From: Sphagnum compactum | Taxonomy: Eukaryota; Bryophyta; Sphagnopsida; Sphagnales | Length of the DNA: 64,000 nucleotides | Direction: 5' to 3' | NCBI GenBank assembly: GCA_965153455.1 | Contig: OZ234504.1 | Coordinates: forward strand, 1,612,001 to 1,676,000 | Shown: positions 1 to 10,376 of the stretch, piece after piece | How positions within the stretch are numbered: position 1 is the stretch's first letter | How the letters are laid out: each line of letters begins with the position of its first letter | The notes under the pieces: generated by a model | Seen by the model: only the letters and a program-made list of their open reading frames with translations | Told to the model about the DNA's origin: nothing | Databases searched by the model: none | Program-made: the position numbers and the translations under genes

Positions 1-2293
1 CAATTTGATGCATATATTATCCAATTGGGGTTGCTACTTTAAGGGTCAAACTAACAATTACTTATTGAATAATATTATATATTTTTAAAAAATTCAAGTT
101 GATAAATGGAATATTCTTCAATATTGTAAAGGATTCTTTAATTTCCTCCACAAAATTTTGGTATTTGAAAAAACTATTAAAAAAATGCAACATTTGTTCA
201 AACAATATAATTAGTGTTGAAGTTAGTTGCCAAGGTACCATGATGTTTAGCTTCAACACCATTCATCTATTGAATGATCCATTTGATTTTGAAAAATCCA
301 TGTTGAAAATAAAACATTCTTGAATAATCTTGAATATTCTCTAGTTTCCTTTCTTAAAAATATTCTTTGAAAATTTTATTAATTTGGCATTTCTACAAAT
401 GATATAATTAGTGTTGAAGCTGCCGAGGTACCGCGACAATTGTGTGGTTCAATGGATAACTTCAGACATTTGGGCTCTTCACGGTGTGCAATTTAAACAA
501 GATTTTGGTTACAATCCTTGATAAGAAAATTTAGCCACATTTTGGCTATAAATGAGATATGAAAATAAAATAAAAATTTAAGCATCCTCCTTTTCTTTTT
601 TTGGGGGCTACCTACTAGAACCAAGTGTAGAATTATTTTGGCATATTTTTAACTCTTTTTTAAATTGAAAATCCCAATAATTCAGATTTTTCAGATTTTT
701 CAAATTTTTTAAAATTTCAGTTCTTTTGTGTATTTTTTTAAATTGTTAATTTCATGAGTACAAAAAAAACCATGACAACTTTTGATATTACTACATAACC
801 GGCCGGTGGTGATGAGATCTTTACATGATGTTGAGCCCTTTTTTTTAATCGGATATGGGCATAATGGTTTAAATCCTCTCCGAGTTTCGCAATCTACTAA
901 CCACACTTCGAGAGGGTTACTAACCATAGTGCGAAGGAAGACCCAAGCTCGAGTCCAATTTGGTTTGTTTGGGAACGTGAGGGGGGCAGGGGAAAGGAGT
1001 TTTTGGGGCTTTTTTCCTTGTTCACAATCTGTTCTCATAATGTTCCCAGCGTTCCCAAGACGCTCCCAATAAAACCTCAGCTTTATCCCATTATGGTTTT
1101 TTTTGCCCAAAGTTCAACTCTCGTGTATATAAACTGAATAATAGGTGGGCCATAGAGGAGCACATTTGTTCCTAAAGAGGTGCTTCTATAAGGGGAGTGC
1201 CTCATTTTCCCCAAAAAATTGGTGATGGGCCAATGAAAATGGCCCCTTTGAAAGAAAAAGAAAAAAGCAAAAGAGTGTACCCATGAACTAATTAAATATG
1301 TGTCACACTACGTCCCACTAAACACACTCACTACATGACACCGGATGAATAGAAGCTTCCATTGCTTTTTGCATCACTTTGACAACATCTCCCTTTTCTT
1401 TCTTTTTTTCCTATTTTTTAAAATTTTAAATTCGATGTCTTCTCTATATTACTTTGGGAGCTTCAACAACATGTTTGTCAAATAATCCAGTAATTTTGAA
1501 ATTTTTCATTTCGAAAAAAAAAATTAAAAAATTCTTGAAGATTCTGTATTTTCCTTCACAACTTTTTGTTTTTTTTTTTTTTTTTTTGTTAAAGACAAAA
1601 TTTGGTGAAAATTTCAGCATTTTTGAAGATAATATAATAATTAGTGTGGAAGGACGCTACCCAAGGCAGCTACTATCAAGTCAGTAGTTGGTAATACCCT
1701 TTAAACCGGTTCTTGACTTAATTTGATAACAGGTAGGTAGTTTCTTGGCGTGCTCGCCAGAACAAATTTTTTTCAGTCGATTCAAATTAAAGATTCACAA
1801 CGAGAATTATACCGAATTGTGTGCCACGAGAAATAATACTCTAACTAATTATGGCGCGATAATTAATATTATAACCAATTATGGCGCGAGAGAAATTATT
1901 ATCATTATTATTATTTATTATTATTATTATTTTATTTTATTTTTTGATATTGTTGGACCGACACTGTCGTGGCTCGGATTGGTGATAACTACTCTCCTTG
2001 GCCGGCGCGTGGCCGACAAAACTTCTCCACGAATCGTGCAAGAAATCGTTGGAGAGTCGTAGTTTTTCTCCTCGCGAGAAAGTTTTGTGGACCTCTTTTC
2101 TTGAAGATTTCTTGTAAATTTCATCTCTTTTGTGGTCGAAACTTCGCTTTCCGTGTCCATGTTTTGCGCACAGAACTTTTATTTTATTTTATTTTGTTTT
2201 TGTGGCGTGTATGAAAAAGATTTTGCAGCTCGAGAAGGCTCCTTCCTCGCTTGCTCGCTAGCTCGCATCAGTTATCGAGAAACGCGGCGAGAG

Positions 2294-2296
<3 letters not shown>
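1..2296. other. AT-rich 5' intergenic DNA with diverged repeats
   Basis: No coding gene is recognised here. The stretch is AT-rich with several homopolymer runs. A motif resembling ATAATTAGTGTTGAAG recurs near 206, 402 and, more diverged, near 1630, each preceded by a T/A-rich block containing ATTCTTGAA-like and TTTCCT-like words, which suggests an old local duplication. An ATT-rich microsatellite lies at about 1895-1945. Open frames at 709-1110 and 782-1072 overlap each other on opposite strands and show no protein-like composition. Confidence 0.5.

Positions 2297-2336
<40 letters not shown>
2297..2336. repeat. (GA)20 microsatellite upstream of ANTH gene
   Basis: An uninterrupted run of 20 GA dinucleotides lies about 530 bases before the ANTH start codon. 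GA/CT tracts are common in plant core promoters and 5' leaders and can bind GAGA-binding BBR/BPC proteins; that role is inferred here. The long open frames across it on both strands are produced by the repeat. Confidence 0.9.
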
Positions 2337-2339
<3 letters not shown>

Positions 2340-2757
2340 AATCTACAGAAGATGCAGCAACGCGATTGTTGGTAGCAGCAGCAGTAGCAGCAGAAGCAAG
2401 TAGGGAAAGAGAATTTGCACCAGTTTTTGTAACATTTTCCAGTAGCTGTCAAACAACAACAATATAAGAAAGCAGTAGTCGTGTGTGTGGCCCGCCTGCT
2501 GTTGCTGCTGCTGCTGCGGTAGTTTGGCGATTTTTGGATGATCATCAAAGCCCGTCATTATGAGGAACTGCGTGGTTGCAAAACCCATGTCGAAAAACGA
2601 AGTCGTAGAAATATTTTTCGACGATTAGACCTTCTTCAAGGCGCTGAAAGTTGGATCCCAGCTGCGTTTGGTAGAGAGAGATCATTGCAGTTGCAAAGGA
2701 TTTTGAAGTTGTCAGGGGAAAAAGAAAGCGAGAAACAGGAAAGCGCGCACGTACACC

Positions 2758-2761
<4 letters not shown>

Positions 2762-2803
<42 letters not shown>
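2762..2803. repeat. (GA)21 microsatellite in probable 5' leader of ANTH gene
   Basis: A second GA run of about 21 units ends 65 bases before the ANTH ATG, so it probably lies in the transcript leader. It is separated from the first GA tract by about 425 bases of mixed, G/C-richer sequence. Confidence 0.9.
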
Positions 2804-2805
<2 letters not shown>

Positions 2806-2868
2806 AGATACAGAGACAGAGAGAGCGCCCACTTAGGGTCCATAGGTTAAGCTTGCTTGTTAGGAATT

Positions 2869-4923
2869 ATGAGAGGACAGACAAAGAGTTCGTCAGGAGG
2901 AAATAAGCTGAGAAGAGCGCTGAGATTGCTAAAGGCTTTGCAGACGGCAACTGCAGGAACTAGATCAGCGAGATCAGCTGCTGCAAGCGGCGGAGCACTT
3001 CAGCTACAAGAAGCAGTGATAAGAGCCACCAGTGGTGACTCGGAATCATGCTTACCAGACGAGAAATACGTGCAACAAATCCTCGCAGCCGGATCCAATT
3101 CGCGCAACAAAGTCTCCTTTTGCACACAGGCACTCGTGACCCGCCTCTACAACACACAGGACTCGACCGTTGCACTCAAAACCCTGTTCTTGATTCACCG
3201 CGCTCTTCTAGACGGCGGTTTCTTGTTCCAAGACCAGCTCACGGCCAGCTGCAGCAACACCTTGTCGATCAGCTTCGACTGCAGCAGCTCGCGGAAGGGT
3301 ACTAAAGCAGCAGCAGCTTCAGAAGCTGAAGAAGGAAGAGATTATCATTCTCTCGAGCTTTTGACTAGGCAGCTCGGATCAGCTGTCGACGATGATCATG
3401 AGATCATGAATACATGGGTGTGTCGATATGCGAGCTACTTGGATCAGAGGTTGATCTGCTCCAGTTCCGTGAAGTCCCATTTCGATAGCAAATGGAGCAG
3501 TGCACAGACATCTGAGAAGGTTTGCTTCATGCCCACAGAGCAAGTGCTTGCGGATCTGCTGCTGTTGCAAAGGCTACTGGAAAAAGGCTGTGATTGTGGT
3601 GATCTGCAGCTGGTAGCTGCTCATGATCTGAAAGCTGCTGCAGCAGCTGGTCGAGATCGAGATCGACGACATGGTAGCACTAGTTCTAATTACAATATTC
3701 TAGCTAACAATCCTGTGATCCAAGGAGCCCTTATCTTGGTTGTCGCTGATAGTTATAAGCTTCAACAAGAGATCGCGTTACGGTTGCGGGAAATGCTTGA
3801 TAGACTAGACATGTTAGAAACTTCCGAGACTTTTGAGCTTCTTCAGATTTGTAAGCAAAGTGGGTACCAATCTCAATCGCTGCTGAAGTTTTTGGAGAAT
3901 TGTCGTGAGCAGCTCGGAAATTTGCTATCAGACTTACCTCTGCCGCAGAGTACGGGGTTCGTATCTGACTTTGAGATGAAGAAGGTGGAAGACTCGCTGG
4001 CCGTCAAGAAGCATAAGACTGCAGCATCATCCGATGTTCAGTCTAGTTCCGATTGTATAGCTTCGCAGCTTGTCTGCAGATCTTTCGATGATACTCTGCA
4101 GAACTTGCAAAAGGATGATGTACAATACAAAGAGCTTTCTACCCAAGTCCGATCTTCTTCTTCTGCTTCTTCTTCAAGGCTTGAGTTCAACCTCATTGAT
4201 TTCTCTTCAGATCCTGCAGCTGCAGAGCTGGTGACATCTAGTCTAAGGAACAAGGTAGATGCGGCTGATGAGCTTTCTAAAGACTTGATCTCGTGGGTAC
4301 CTTTGCAACAGCAGGCATCTGCAGAATCTCCTGATCAAGCAAGTACTGTAAGACTTGCAGAATGGGAACAATTGCTTGTGGATTCTTTGCAAACCATGAG
4401 GACCAGTGCCAGCTCCAACAACAACTGTAGCACAAGTAGTAGTAGCAGTAGTAGTAGTAGTACTACTACTACTACTACGTTCTTGACTACAATTCCATCA
4501 GCTGCAACTCATGTTGCTAGCAATATGAATCATCATCTTGAATATGATAGTTTCTATCCTTACATGGTGTCAAGTGCTGCTGCTGCCAGATCCTTATCCT
4601 GGTCCTCTTTTAGCACCACGAGAAGCCTGGATGATCATATGGATCACACTGGACTTATCAAGCTAGCTGCAGGATCAATGCAAGCTGCAAATGTTGCAGC
4701 AGCCATTGCAGGTGGTGGCCATGCTGCTTTAGAACCCATACAATTATCATCTCCTAATGTTAGAGCTTTTCAAGGGTATAACTATTTGGGAAGCTGTGAA
4801 AAACAACATCCCAATGTTGTCATTTCTCAACATCTCCAACATCAGATCCAACATCATCATCAGCAGCTCCAACATCAACATTTACAGCTCCTAAGAACAT
4901 CCTCATGCTCCATTCCAGATTAG
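2869..4923 (+). CDS. ANTH-domain clathrin assembly protein (AP180/PICALM-like), intronless
   Basis: This encodes a 684-residue protein without introns. Roughly the first 300 residues are an AP180 N-terminal homology (ANTH) domain, seen in segments such as NKVSFCTQALVTRLYNT, TVALKTLFLIHRALLDGG and NTWVCRYASYLDQRL. ANTH proteins bind phosphoinositides and recruit clathrin at the plasma membrane and trans-Golgi. The tail from about residue 380 is disordered and rich in Ser, Ala, His and Gln. It contains LIDF (residues 442-445), resembling plant clathrin-box motifs, next to SSDP. The usual basic lipid-binding signature is weakened here to RAT...LPDEKYV. The start is the ATG at 2869; an in-frame TTG at 2857 lies just upstream. 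A Ser tract runs directly into a Thr tract from about residue 523. The family is clear; the cargo and exact subgroup are unknown. Confidence 0.9.
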   Translation: MRGQTKSSSGGNKLRRALRLLKALQTATAGTRSARSAAASGGALQLQEAVIRATSGDSESCLPDEKYVQQILAAGSNSRNKVSFCTQALVTRLYNTQDSTVALKTLFLIHRALLDGGFLFQDQLTASCSNTLSISFDCSSSRKGTKAAAASEAEEGRDYHSLELLTRQLGSAVDDDHEIMNTWVCRYASYLDQRLICSSSVKSHFDSKWSSAQTSEKVCFMPTEQVLADLLLLQRLLEKGCDCGDLQLVAAHDLKAAAAAGRDRDRRHGSTSSNYNILANNPVIQGALILVVADSYKLQQEIALRLREMLDRLDMLETSETFELLQICKQSGYQSQSLLKFLENCREQLGNLLSDLPLPQSTGFVSDFEMKKVEDSLAVKKHKTAASSDVQSSSDCIASQLVCRSFDDTLQNLQKDDVQYKELSTQVRSSSSASSSRLEFNLIDFSSDPAAAELVTSSLRNKVDAADELSKDLISWVPLQQQASAESPDQASTVRLAEWEQLLVDSLQTMRTSASSNNNCSTSSSSSSSSSTTTTTTFLTTIPSAATHVASNMNHHLEYDSFYPYMVSSAAAARSLSWSSFSTTRSLDDHMDHTGLIKLAAGSMQAANVAAAIAGGGHAALEPIQLSSPNVRAFQGYNYLGSCEKQHPNVVISQHLQHQIQHHHQQLQHQHLQLLRTSSCSIPD
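4435..4479. repeat. (AGT)n-(ACT)n palindromic trinucleotide tract inside ANTH CDS
   Basis: A run of AGT codons (one AGC) switches at about 4461 to a run of ACT codons. Because ACT is the reverse complement of AGT, the two halves form a near-perfect hairpin. The tract encodes consecutive Ser then Thr in the disordered tail. Confidence 0.85.
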
Positions 4924-6862
4924 AAGCTGTGGTGTACCTTTCATGAGCTCCTTGTTCAGTACCATATAAGACCTGGAATTGAAAACACTGTGTTCATCTC
5001 TGATGTTTCTTGTATCCATAAACTCCAAGTTCTTCTTCTTCTTCTTCTTCTTCTCAGAGGGTGTCTTTGTGATAGCAATTTCCTTCTAGACTTGAGAATT
5101 CTAGATGTTTCACAAGTTGCAAATTGCAATTTTGTAGAATGTACAAGAATGAAAGAAATTGTATCTGATCTGAAGAGAAGTTCGCAAGGATTAAAATTTG
5201 CTGTCTTTTGACATACAATCTGACTTGGCCTAGTACTTTGTGTTATGCTTGATGAGACTTGATTAGTTATGTTCCAGACATGTGCGTACTGTTTGCGTAA
5301 TGTTTGCCATATTGTTATCCTATCCTAACAATATTAGGTGTACTACACTTTGGATTACATATGTTTGAGTAATGTCTCTGGCTGCACATTGTGTTCAAAT
5401 GATCATGTACCCTCCTGCAGGAGCATCACATTTTGCTGTGGAGGTGGTGGGGGCAGATGCACATTCAATTTGATTTTTGTAACAATTTTAAGCCTTGGCA
5501 AGAGTTCCCAAATTCTAGTGCCAAATAATTTTGAGGAATTGGTATATGGGTGATTTCTTGGAATTTATCATATGGTCCTTTTGCGACAATTCCAAAGACA
5601 ATTCCAGAATCAACTATCTCATTTCTAAATTTCACTAGTGAATTCTCATCTTAGGGTTCATCTTTTGATCTAGTGAATGCTGGATTGCATGAGCAAGTCT
5701 TTTGGCACTTGCTTGTCTTCACTCCCCATTTTGTCCATTTCGAAAATGTTCCTTCAAATTTCTCGATCAAAGAGAATACTTTCTTCATCATTGCATGCTC
5801 ATCTTGTGAAGTAAGCTTCTACAAAATTGGTGTCTAATTGCTTTTCAAATTGTCATCTTATTGGTGCTCTCTTCTCATGTTAGGATTCCATCTTTTGGTC
5901 TATTTATGATTGTTGGAGCTAAATTGAGTTTGAGTGCATGCTTGTGGCGTTAATGTGCCATATATGCAAGACATATAGTCTAAGCCCTTTGCCCAATTTG
6001 GAAACTAATGAGGGTATGAACTATTGCATCACCATGATCTATTATGCTGATCCATGCAGTTTTCATTCATTCTAGAGTTTCACAAATTCTCACCTCTTTT
6101 CTACCACATCAGTGTAGAAACAGGTTTCTTGAGTTTACTAAGGTCAATCGCATCAATGATTTTATGTTATCATTTCTCAATCTCGCCACAGGACTCCCCC
6201 AAATGTACATACCCATATGTTCCGCGCGTAATTACACCTAGCATCATAGAAAGAAGAGCTTTGACAGTCAAGGCTCACAATGTTTCTCACAACATGAGGA
6301 TTCAGCCATGATGCTGGCTAGCTCACTGAGAAAAGAGATTATAATGACAAAACCAAAATGAAAGAAGCAAAACAGGAAAAGAGAAAGAGAAGCGAGAAAC
6401 TGTGATGAAACATATAAAGTCTCATGTGGCAAAAAGGACAAGTTGGACACAGCACCTCTTTTAAGTGTCGAGGTCTCCTGTTTTGATATTCTCATTTCTT
6501 GCCCAGTGTAATAGAAAGAAGCAAGCATCTCAAGCATGGTCTCATGTTTCCTAAATTAGTTCATCTCTACCTGATTTCATTGACAACACGTGTTGGAAAA
6601 GAGAGGCAGAAGGGAGAGGAGAGAGACTTGAAAAGTTTCAAAATGTGAGATAAAATCAAGAGAGAAGGAAGGATTGAGCAAACACATTAACAAACTGAAT
6701 AATTGCCTCACTTGAATTGTCATAACATTGATGACTTTCAAAAACTTACATTAACTCCTGGAAGAGAGTTGCAAACTAAAGGAAACCCTCCACACTTCCA
6801 TGCAAGAACTTAAGAAGATCACAACTACGGAACGATCCTTCCCGCAACACCAATTCCCTTTT
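4924..6862. other. intergenic DNA between ANTH and GST genes
   Basis: The first few hundred bases are probably the ANTH 3' untranslated region and include a short CTT tract at about 5031-5054. The end nearest the GST gene is probably its 3' untranslated region. I see no conserved protein, RNA gene or transposon between them. Confidence 0.5.
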
Positions 6863-8511
6863 TTAACTTTGAGCCCGAAGCTCAAGTAACTGCTTCCAGG
6901 AAGGACGAGAAGAGATGTTGTCCCACCAGGCTTTCACATGCTTTCTGGAAGTGATACCTTCTCCTCTCTTGGCCTGGTGGAGAAGCAAGTAAGTGTAAGG
7001 AATATGAGAAAGATCTGCCAAGCTGAAGAAGTTACCAGCCAAGTACTCATTTTTGGCCAAGTGCTCTTCATAGATGTCAAGAACTTTTTCAAACTTCTCC
7101 AGCTGCTGCTCCACAACTTTCTCATCAGGCTTCAACCCTCTTCGTGGGCCAAAAACAAGCTGGTAGGCAATGGCTGACACAACAGGGTTGTAGTTTTGGG
7201 ACTCAACCTCTAGCCATTGGTTCACCAGGGCCCTTTCCTTCTCTGTTTTCCCAAACAATGGTGTACCTTGGCCCTCATACTTGTCAGAAACATATCTTGC
7301 GATTGCACGAGACTCTGCAGTGCATTTCCAACAGGGAATTAGTTCAAAGATGAACATGGTCAGTTCACTCTCACAGAATATTTGACTAAATTTTGGAAAC
7401 AAGGTTACCAGTTTTGGTGGAATGTAAGTACTTGAGAGCCACATTCCTTCTACAGTATACACAACTTTCAAAGTATCTTTGCCTCCTCAGAAAATAAAAG
7501 CACCGAACACACAGATGCAAATTTTCTTCATGGGCAACAAACCATTTATCAACCTCAGGAAATTAATTCTGCAAAAACATAAACAGGGAACTTGGACAGA
7601 ATAATTGCCTACCTCAACACATAATCCCCTGAGTCCCTAGCCTTCTATCAATGCATGATTTTTTAGGTTTTAACAATCCACTACTCCATATCAAGCCCCT
7701 ACTGCAGGCAACTAATCAAAATCATAGCATTGCACTGCAACATCCTCACAAAGCTACTAAAAAATCAAGAGAAGAATAGAAATCCTTGTGTTTGAAACAT
7801 GTTAGCTTCAAGAGGGTAGGGTAGGGTTACCAAATATGGTCAAATCACCATCTTGGAGCACTGGAATCACACCAAAGGGCTGAACACAGAAAGACAGAAC
7901 TTCATGAGTACGGTGTGCCAAATTTATTATCTGATTGTTATCCCACGAGTCTATAAACAAGGTTTCACAAAGCTGGAAGCTACAAAGTTACATACTGCAA
8001 AAAGCCCCGGACATATAGGAGGATGGCACACAAGCATGTGAATCAAATTGAAAAAAGAGAATGTTTGGATATTTTGCCCAAAAAAGAAAAAAACCACACA
8101 AACACACACAGAGAACTCTGAATCAAACTCAAGAGTAACCTCTCACCACTTCTTCAATCTATCAGCATTCTTGTTGAACAATTTGGAGTCTCCTTCCAAA
8201 CTGTGCAACATGTCCAAATTGGACTCTTCTTCCTTAGGACAAAAAAATCAGTGCACGGGAGACCACTCTAAAAACGTAATTATACAAAAAGAACACCAAA
8301 AGAAGAAGAAGAAGAAGAAGATTGAGAATCATCAGATTCCCAGCATGTATTATAATGATACCTGTAGTTTGAGATACTCAGGCTTCTTTTGCTCCCCTTT
8401 GGCGAGATCCACGTTCTTGAGGACAAAATCCTGCACTTGCTTCTCGAACAACGTGGTCAAAACACGCGAGGTGCAAGTCGAGCCCGCGGTTCCGAAAAGC
8501 GTGATCGACAT
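6863..8511 (-). CDS. phi-class glutathione S-transferase (GSTF), 3 exons
   Basis: On the minus strand the exons are 8362-8511, 7831-7879 and 6863-7314, all with GT-AG junctions, giving 216 residues, normal for the class. GSTs conjugate glutathione to electrophilic xenobiotics and oxidised lipids in the cytosol. Exon 1 carries the thioredoxin-like N-terminus with the catalytic Ser at residue 11 (AGSTCTSRV). The 49-base exon 2 encodes PFGVIPVLQDGDLTIF with the cis-Pro at residue 56. Exon 3 begins at the glutathione-contacting ESRAI (Glu67-Ser68) and holds the all-helical domain ending in the motif AWWDNISSRPSWKQLLEL. This three-exon layout with a tiny middle exon is typical of plant phi GSTs. 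Intron 2 stays open in the exon-3 frame back to about 7471, so a naive ORF is too long. No defects are visible, so this looks functional. Confidence 0.93.
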
Positions 8512-9943
8512 GATAATAAGATTTTTGCGAAACTCCGAAAAAAAAAACAAACACAAACACACGCAGAGAAAAAAACGCACAGAGCCAAAATGCAACAAGA
8601 ACGCTTCCTCCGACAGAACAAATTGCTCGCACAAGTGAGGCGAAACTGCGAAGCTCGCTTGATAGTGAAATCGACGTAGCGATTTAAGAAGAGCGCGAAA
8701 ACAACGAAACCCAAAAGCTACGGAGACGCGCGCAGTCGCGTAACCAACACGTGGCCCAAGATCACACCGCTCGTCAAACCCTAAAAACGTGAGTCAAATC
8801 TCCGAAACTTCCAGAGGAATATCTAGGCAGATTCAGAACAGATTTCGCCAGGTTGGCGAAACTATTTCAAGGAACTCTTAAAACTGCAGCCAGTAGCCAT
8901 AAATCTGGCGACACCCTCCCCCCACCCAAACCAAAAAAAAAAAAAAACAAACATTTTTTTGTCACTTTTAGGCGATTTTAAATGAATAAAACCCCCTCTT
9001 TTTCCCTTTGTATTGATAGCCAGGGTTTGAAAAAAAGTAGAAATCTGGCTATAATTCACCAGGGGAAAAAAAACACAGTCACTGCCTAACACACCAACCA
9101 GGTTTTATTTTTATTTTTTTGGCTACACATGCTAGAACCCAATAGACAAATCTGATGATTTTTTGAGAAAAAATTTTAAAATTTGAAAAGTGACTAGAAA
9201 ACCAAAACAAAACAACACAAAACAAAACACATATTTTAAGCCATTTAAAAAAATAATTTTAGCCACCCAAAAAAAACCCTTCTACTACCTCAACACAAGT
9301 GACACAAGGAAAAGAGTTGAAGTCCAAGTTGGATTACTAAAGAAGTCTCATGTCAAAAGAGTGGGGTTAGGTGAAGTCACTCATTAGGTCAAGTATACAA
9401 AGTGTTTCCACATTTCAAAGCAATGTTGAAAAATTTGGGAAAAGACAAATTCCAAACATTAGGACGGTGCCTTAGGATCACACCTAAAGCTACAATCAAA
9501 CCTAGGGTTTAGGACCATAGCTTCATGTAAGCTAACATTTAAGCAACATCGTGTGAAAAAAATGACCTATGTTAGTTAGCATCTAAGAGTTGTTTAACTT
9601 TTTTTTCTACTCATTCACACCTTGAAAAACCATGAAATAATATTTTTGTTAATTTAATATCAATTTAAAGCCTCTTTTTTATGGGTCATTAATTAACATT
9701 GTGTTTTTATTTTAAAATTTATGTTTTTTTTTTTAGATTTGATATTAAGCTAACATCCACTTCCAACTGGGTGCCATTTAAAGATTCTATCTAGGATTAA
9801 TTTTTTAATTTGCTAACATTTGTTATTTGAATGTAACAAAAAAAATTGTCTCTCTTAGTATTAAATTAGCATTGGGTGTGATTGTAGTTTAAAGATATAG
9901 TTTTATGATGATACTTTAAAAAATCTTTAAATAGGATCTAAGG

Positions 9944-10050
9944 ATACATCCTCTAATTTTACATTTTCAAATGGTACTTTAAAATAATACATAAAAAATA
10001 CATCCTTTAATTCTACATCTTCAAATGGTACATTAGGATAGCACCTAAGG
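9944..10050. repeat. 54-bp direct repeat, two diverged copies
   Basis: The word ATACATCC followed by T/A-rich sequence and TTCAAATGGTAC occurs from 9944 and again from 9998, a period of about 54 bases. It is a short local duplication in AT-rich DNA. Confidence 0.6.
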
Positions 10051-10204
10051 ATATTGTCTTAAGATAGTATTAAGATGGCACCAAAGGATAATATTAGGGT
10101 TGTTACATTAGGACGATACTTTAGAATAATGTACCTAGGGTCTATTAAGGTTCAATGTTAACTTTGTGAAGTTTTTGGTGTTTTTTTAATTTTATTTTTG
10201 TCAG

Positions 10205-10376
10205 AGATCTAGAGTAAAACATATTCCTTTTGTCAACACTTGGCGGTGGGGGAGGTTCTAGAGTAAAGCATATTCCTTTTGTTGGCATTTGAGAGGTTCT
10301 AGAGTAAAGCATATTCTTTTTGTTGGCACTTGAGAGGTTCTAGAGTAAAGCATATTCCTTTTGTTGGCACTTGAGG
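10205..10376. repeat. 41-bp tandem repeat, three good copies plus one diverged
   Basis: Units begin AGGTTCTAGAGTAAAGCATA at 10253, 10294 and 10335, a regular 41-base period. A more diverged, 48-base first unit starts at 10205. There is no conserved spacer structure, so this is a minisatellite and not a CRISPR array. Confidence 0.85.

Noticed and set aside
709-1110. Overlapping 133- and 96-residue open frames on opposite strands with tRNA-like words
   Set aside because: No recognisable domain, mirrored on both strands, and the GCTCGAGTCC word is only a weak B-box match without a matching A box.
2132-2906. Long ORFs across the GA tracts on both strands
   Set aside because: They are generated by the GA repeats (Arg-Glu or Ser-Leu runs) and lie in the probable leader of the ANTH gene.
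7315-7471. N-terminal extension of the GST exon-3 open frame
   Set aside because: It is intron 2 read through; the CTGCAG acceptor before AGTCTCGTGC joins exactly in frame to the 49-base exon 2.
10205-10376. Regular repeats resembling a CRISPR array
   Set aside because: Units are adjacent with no unique spacers, and the genome is a plant's.
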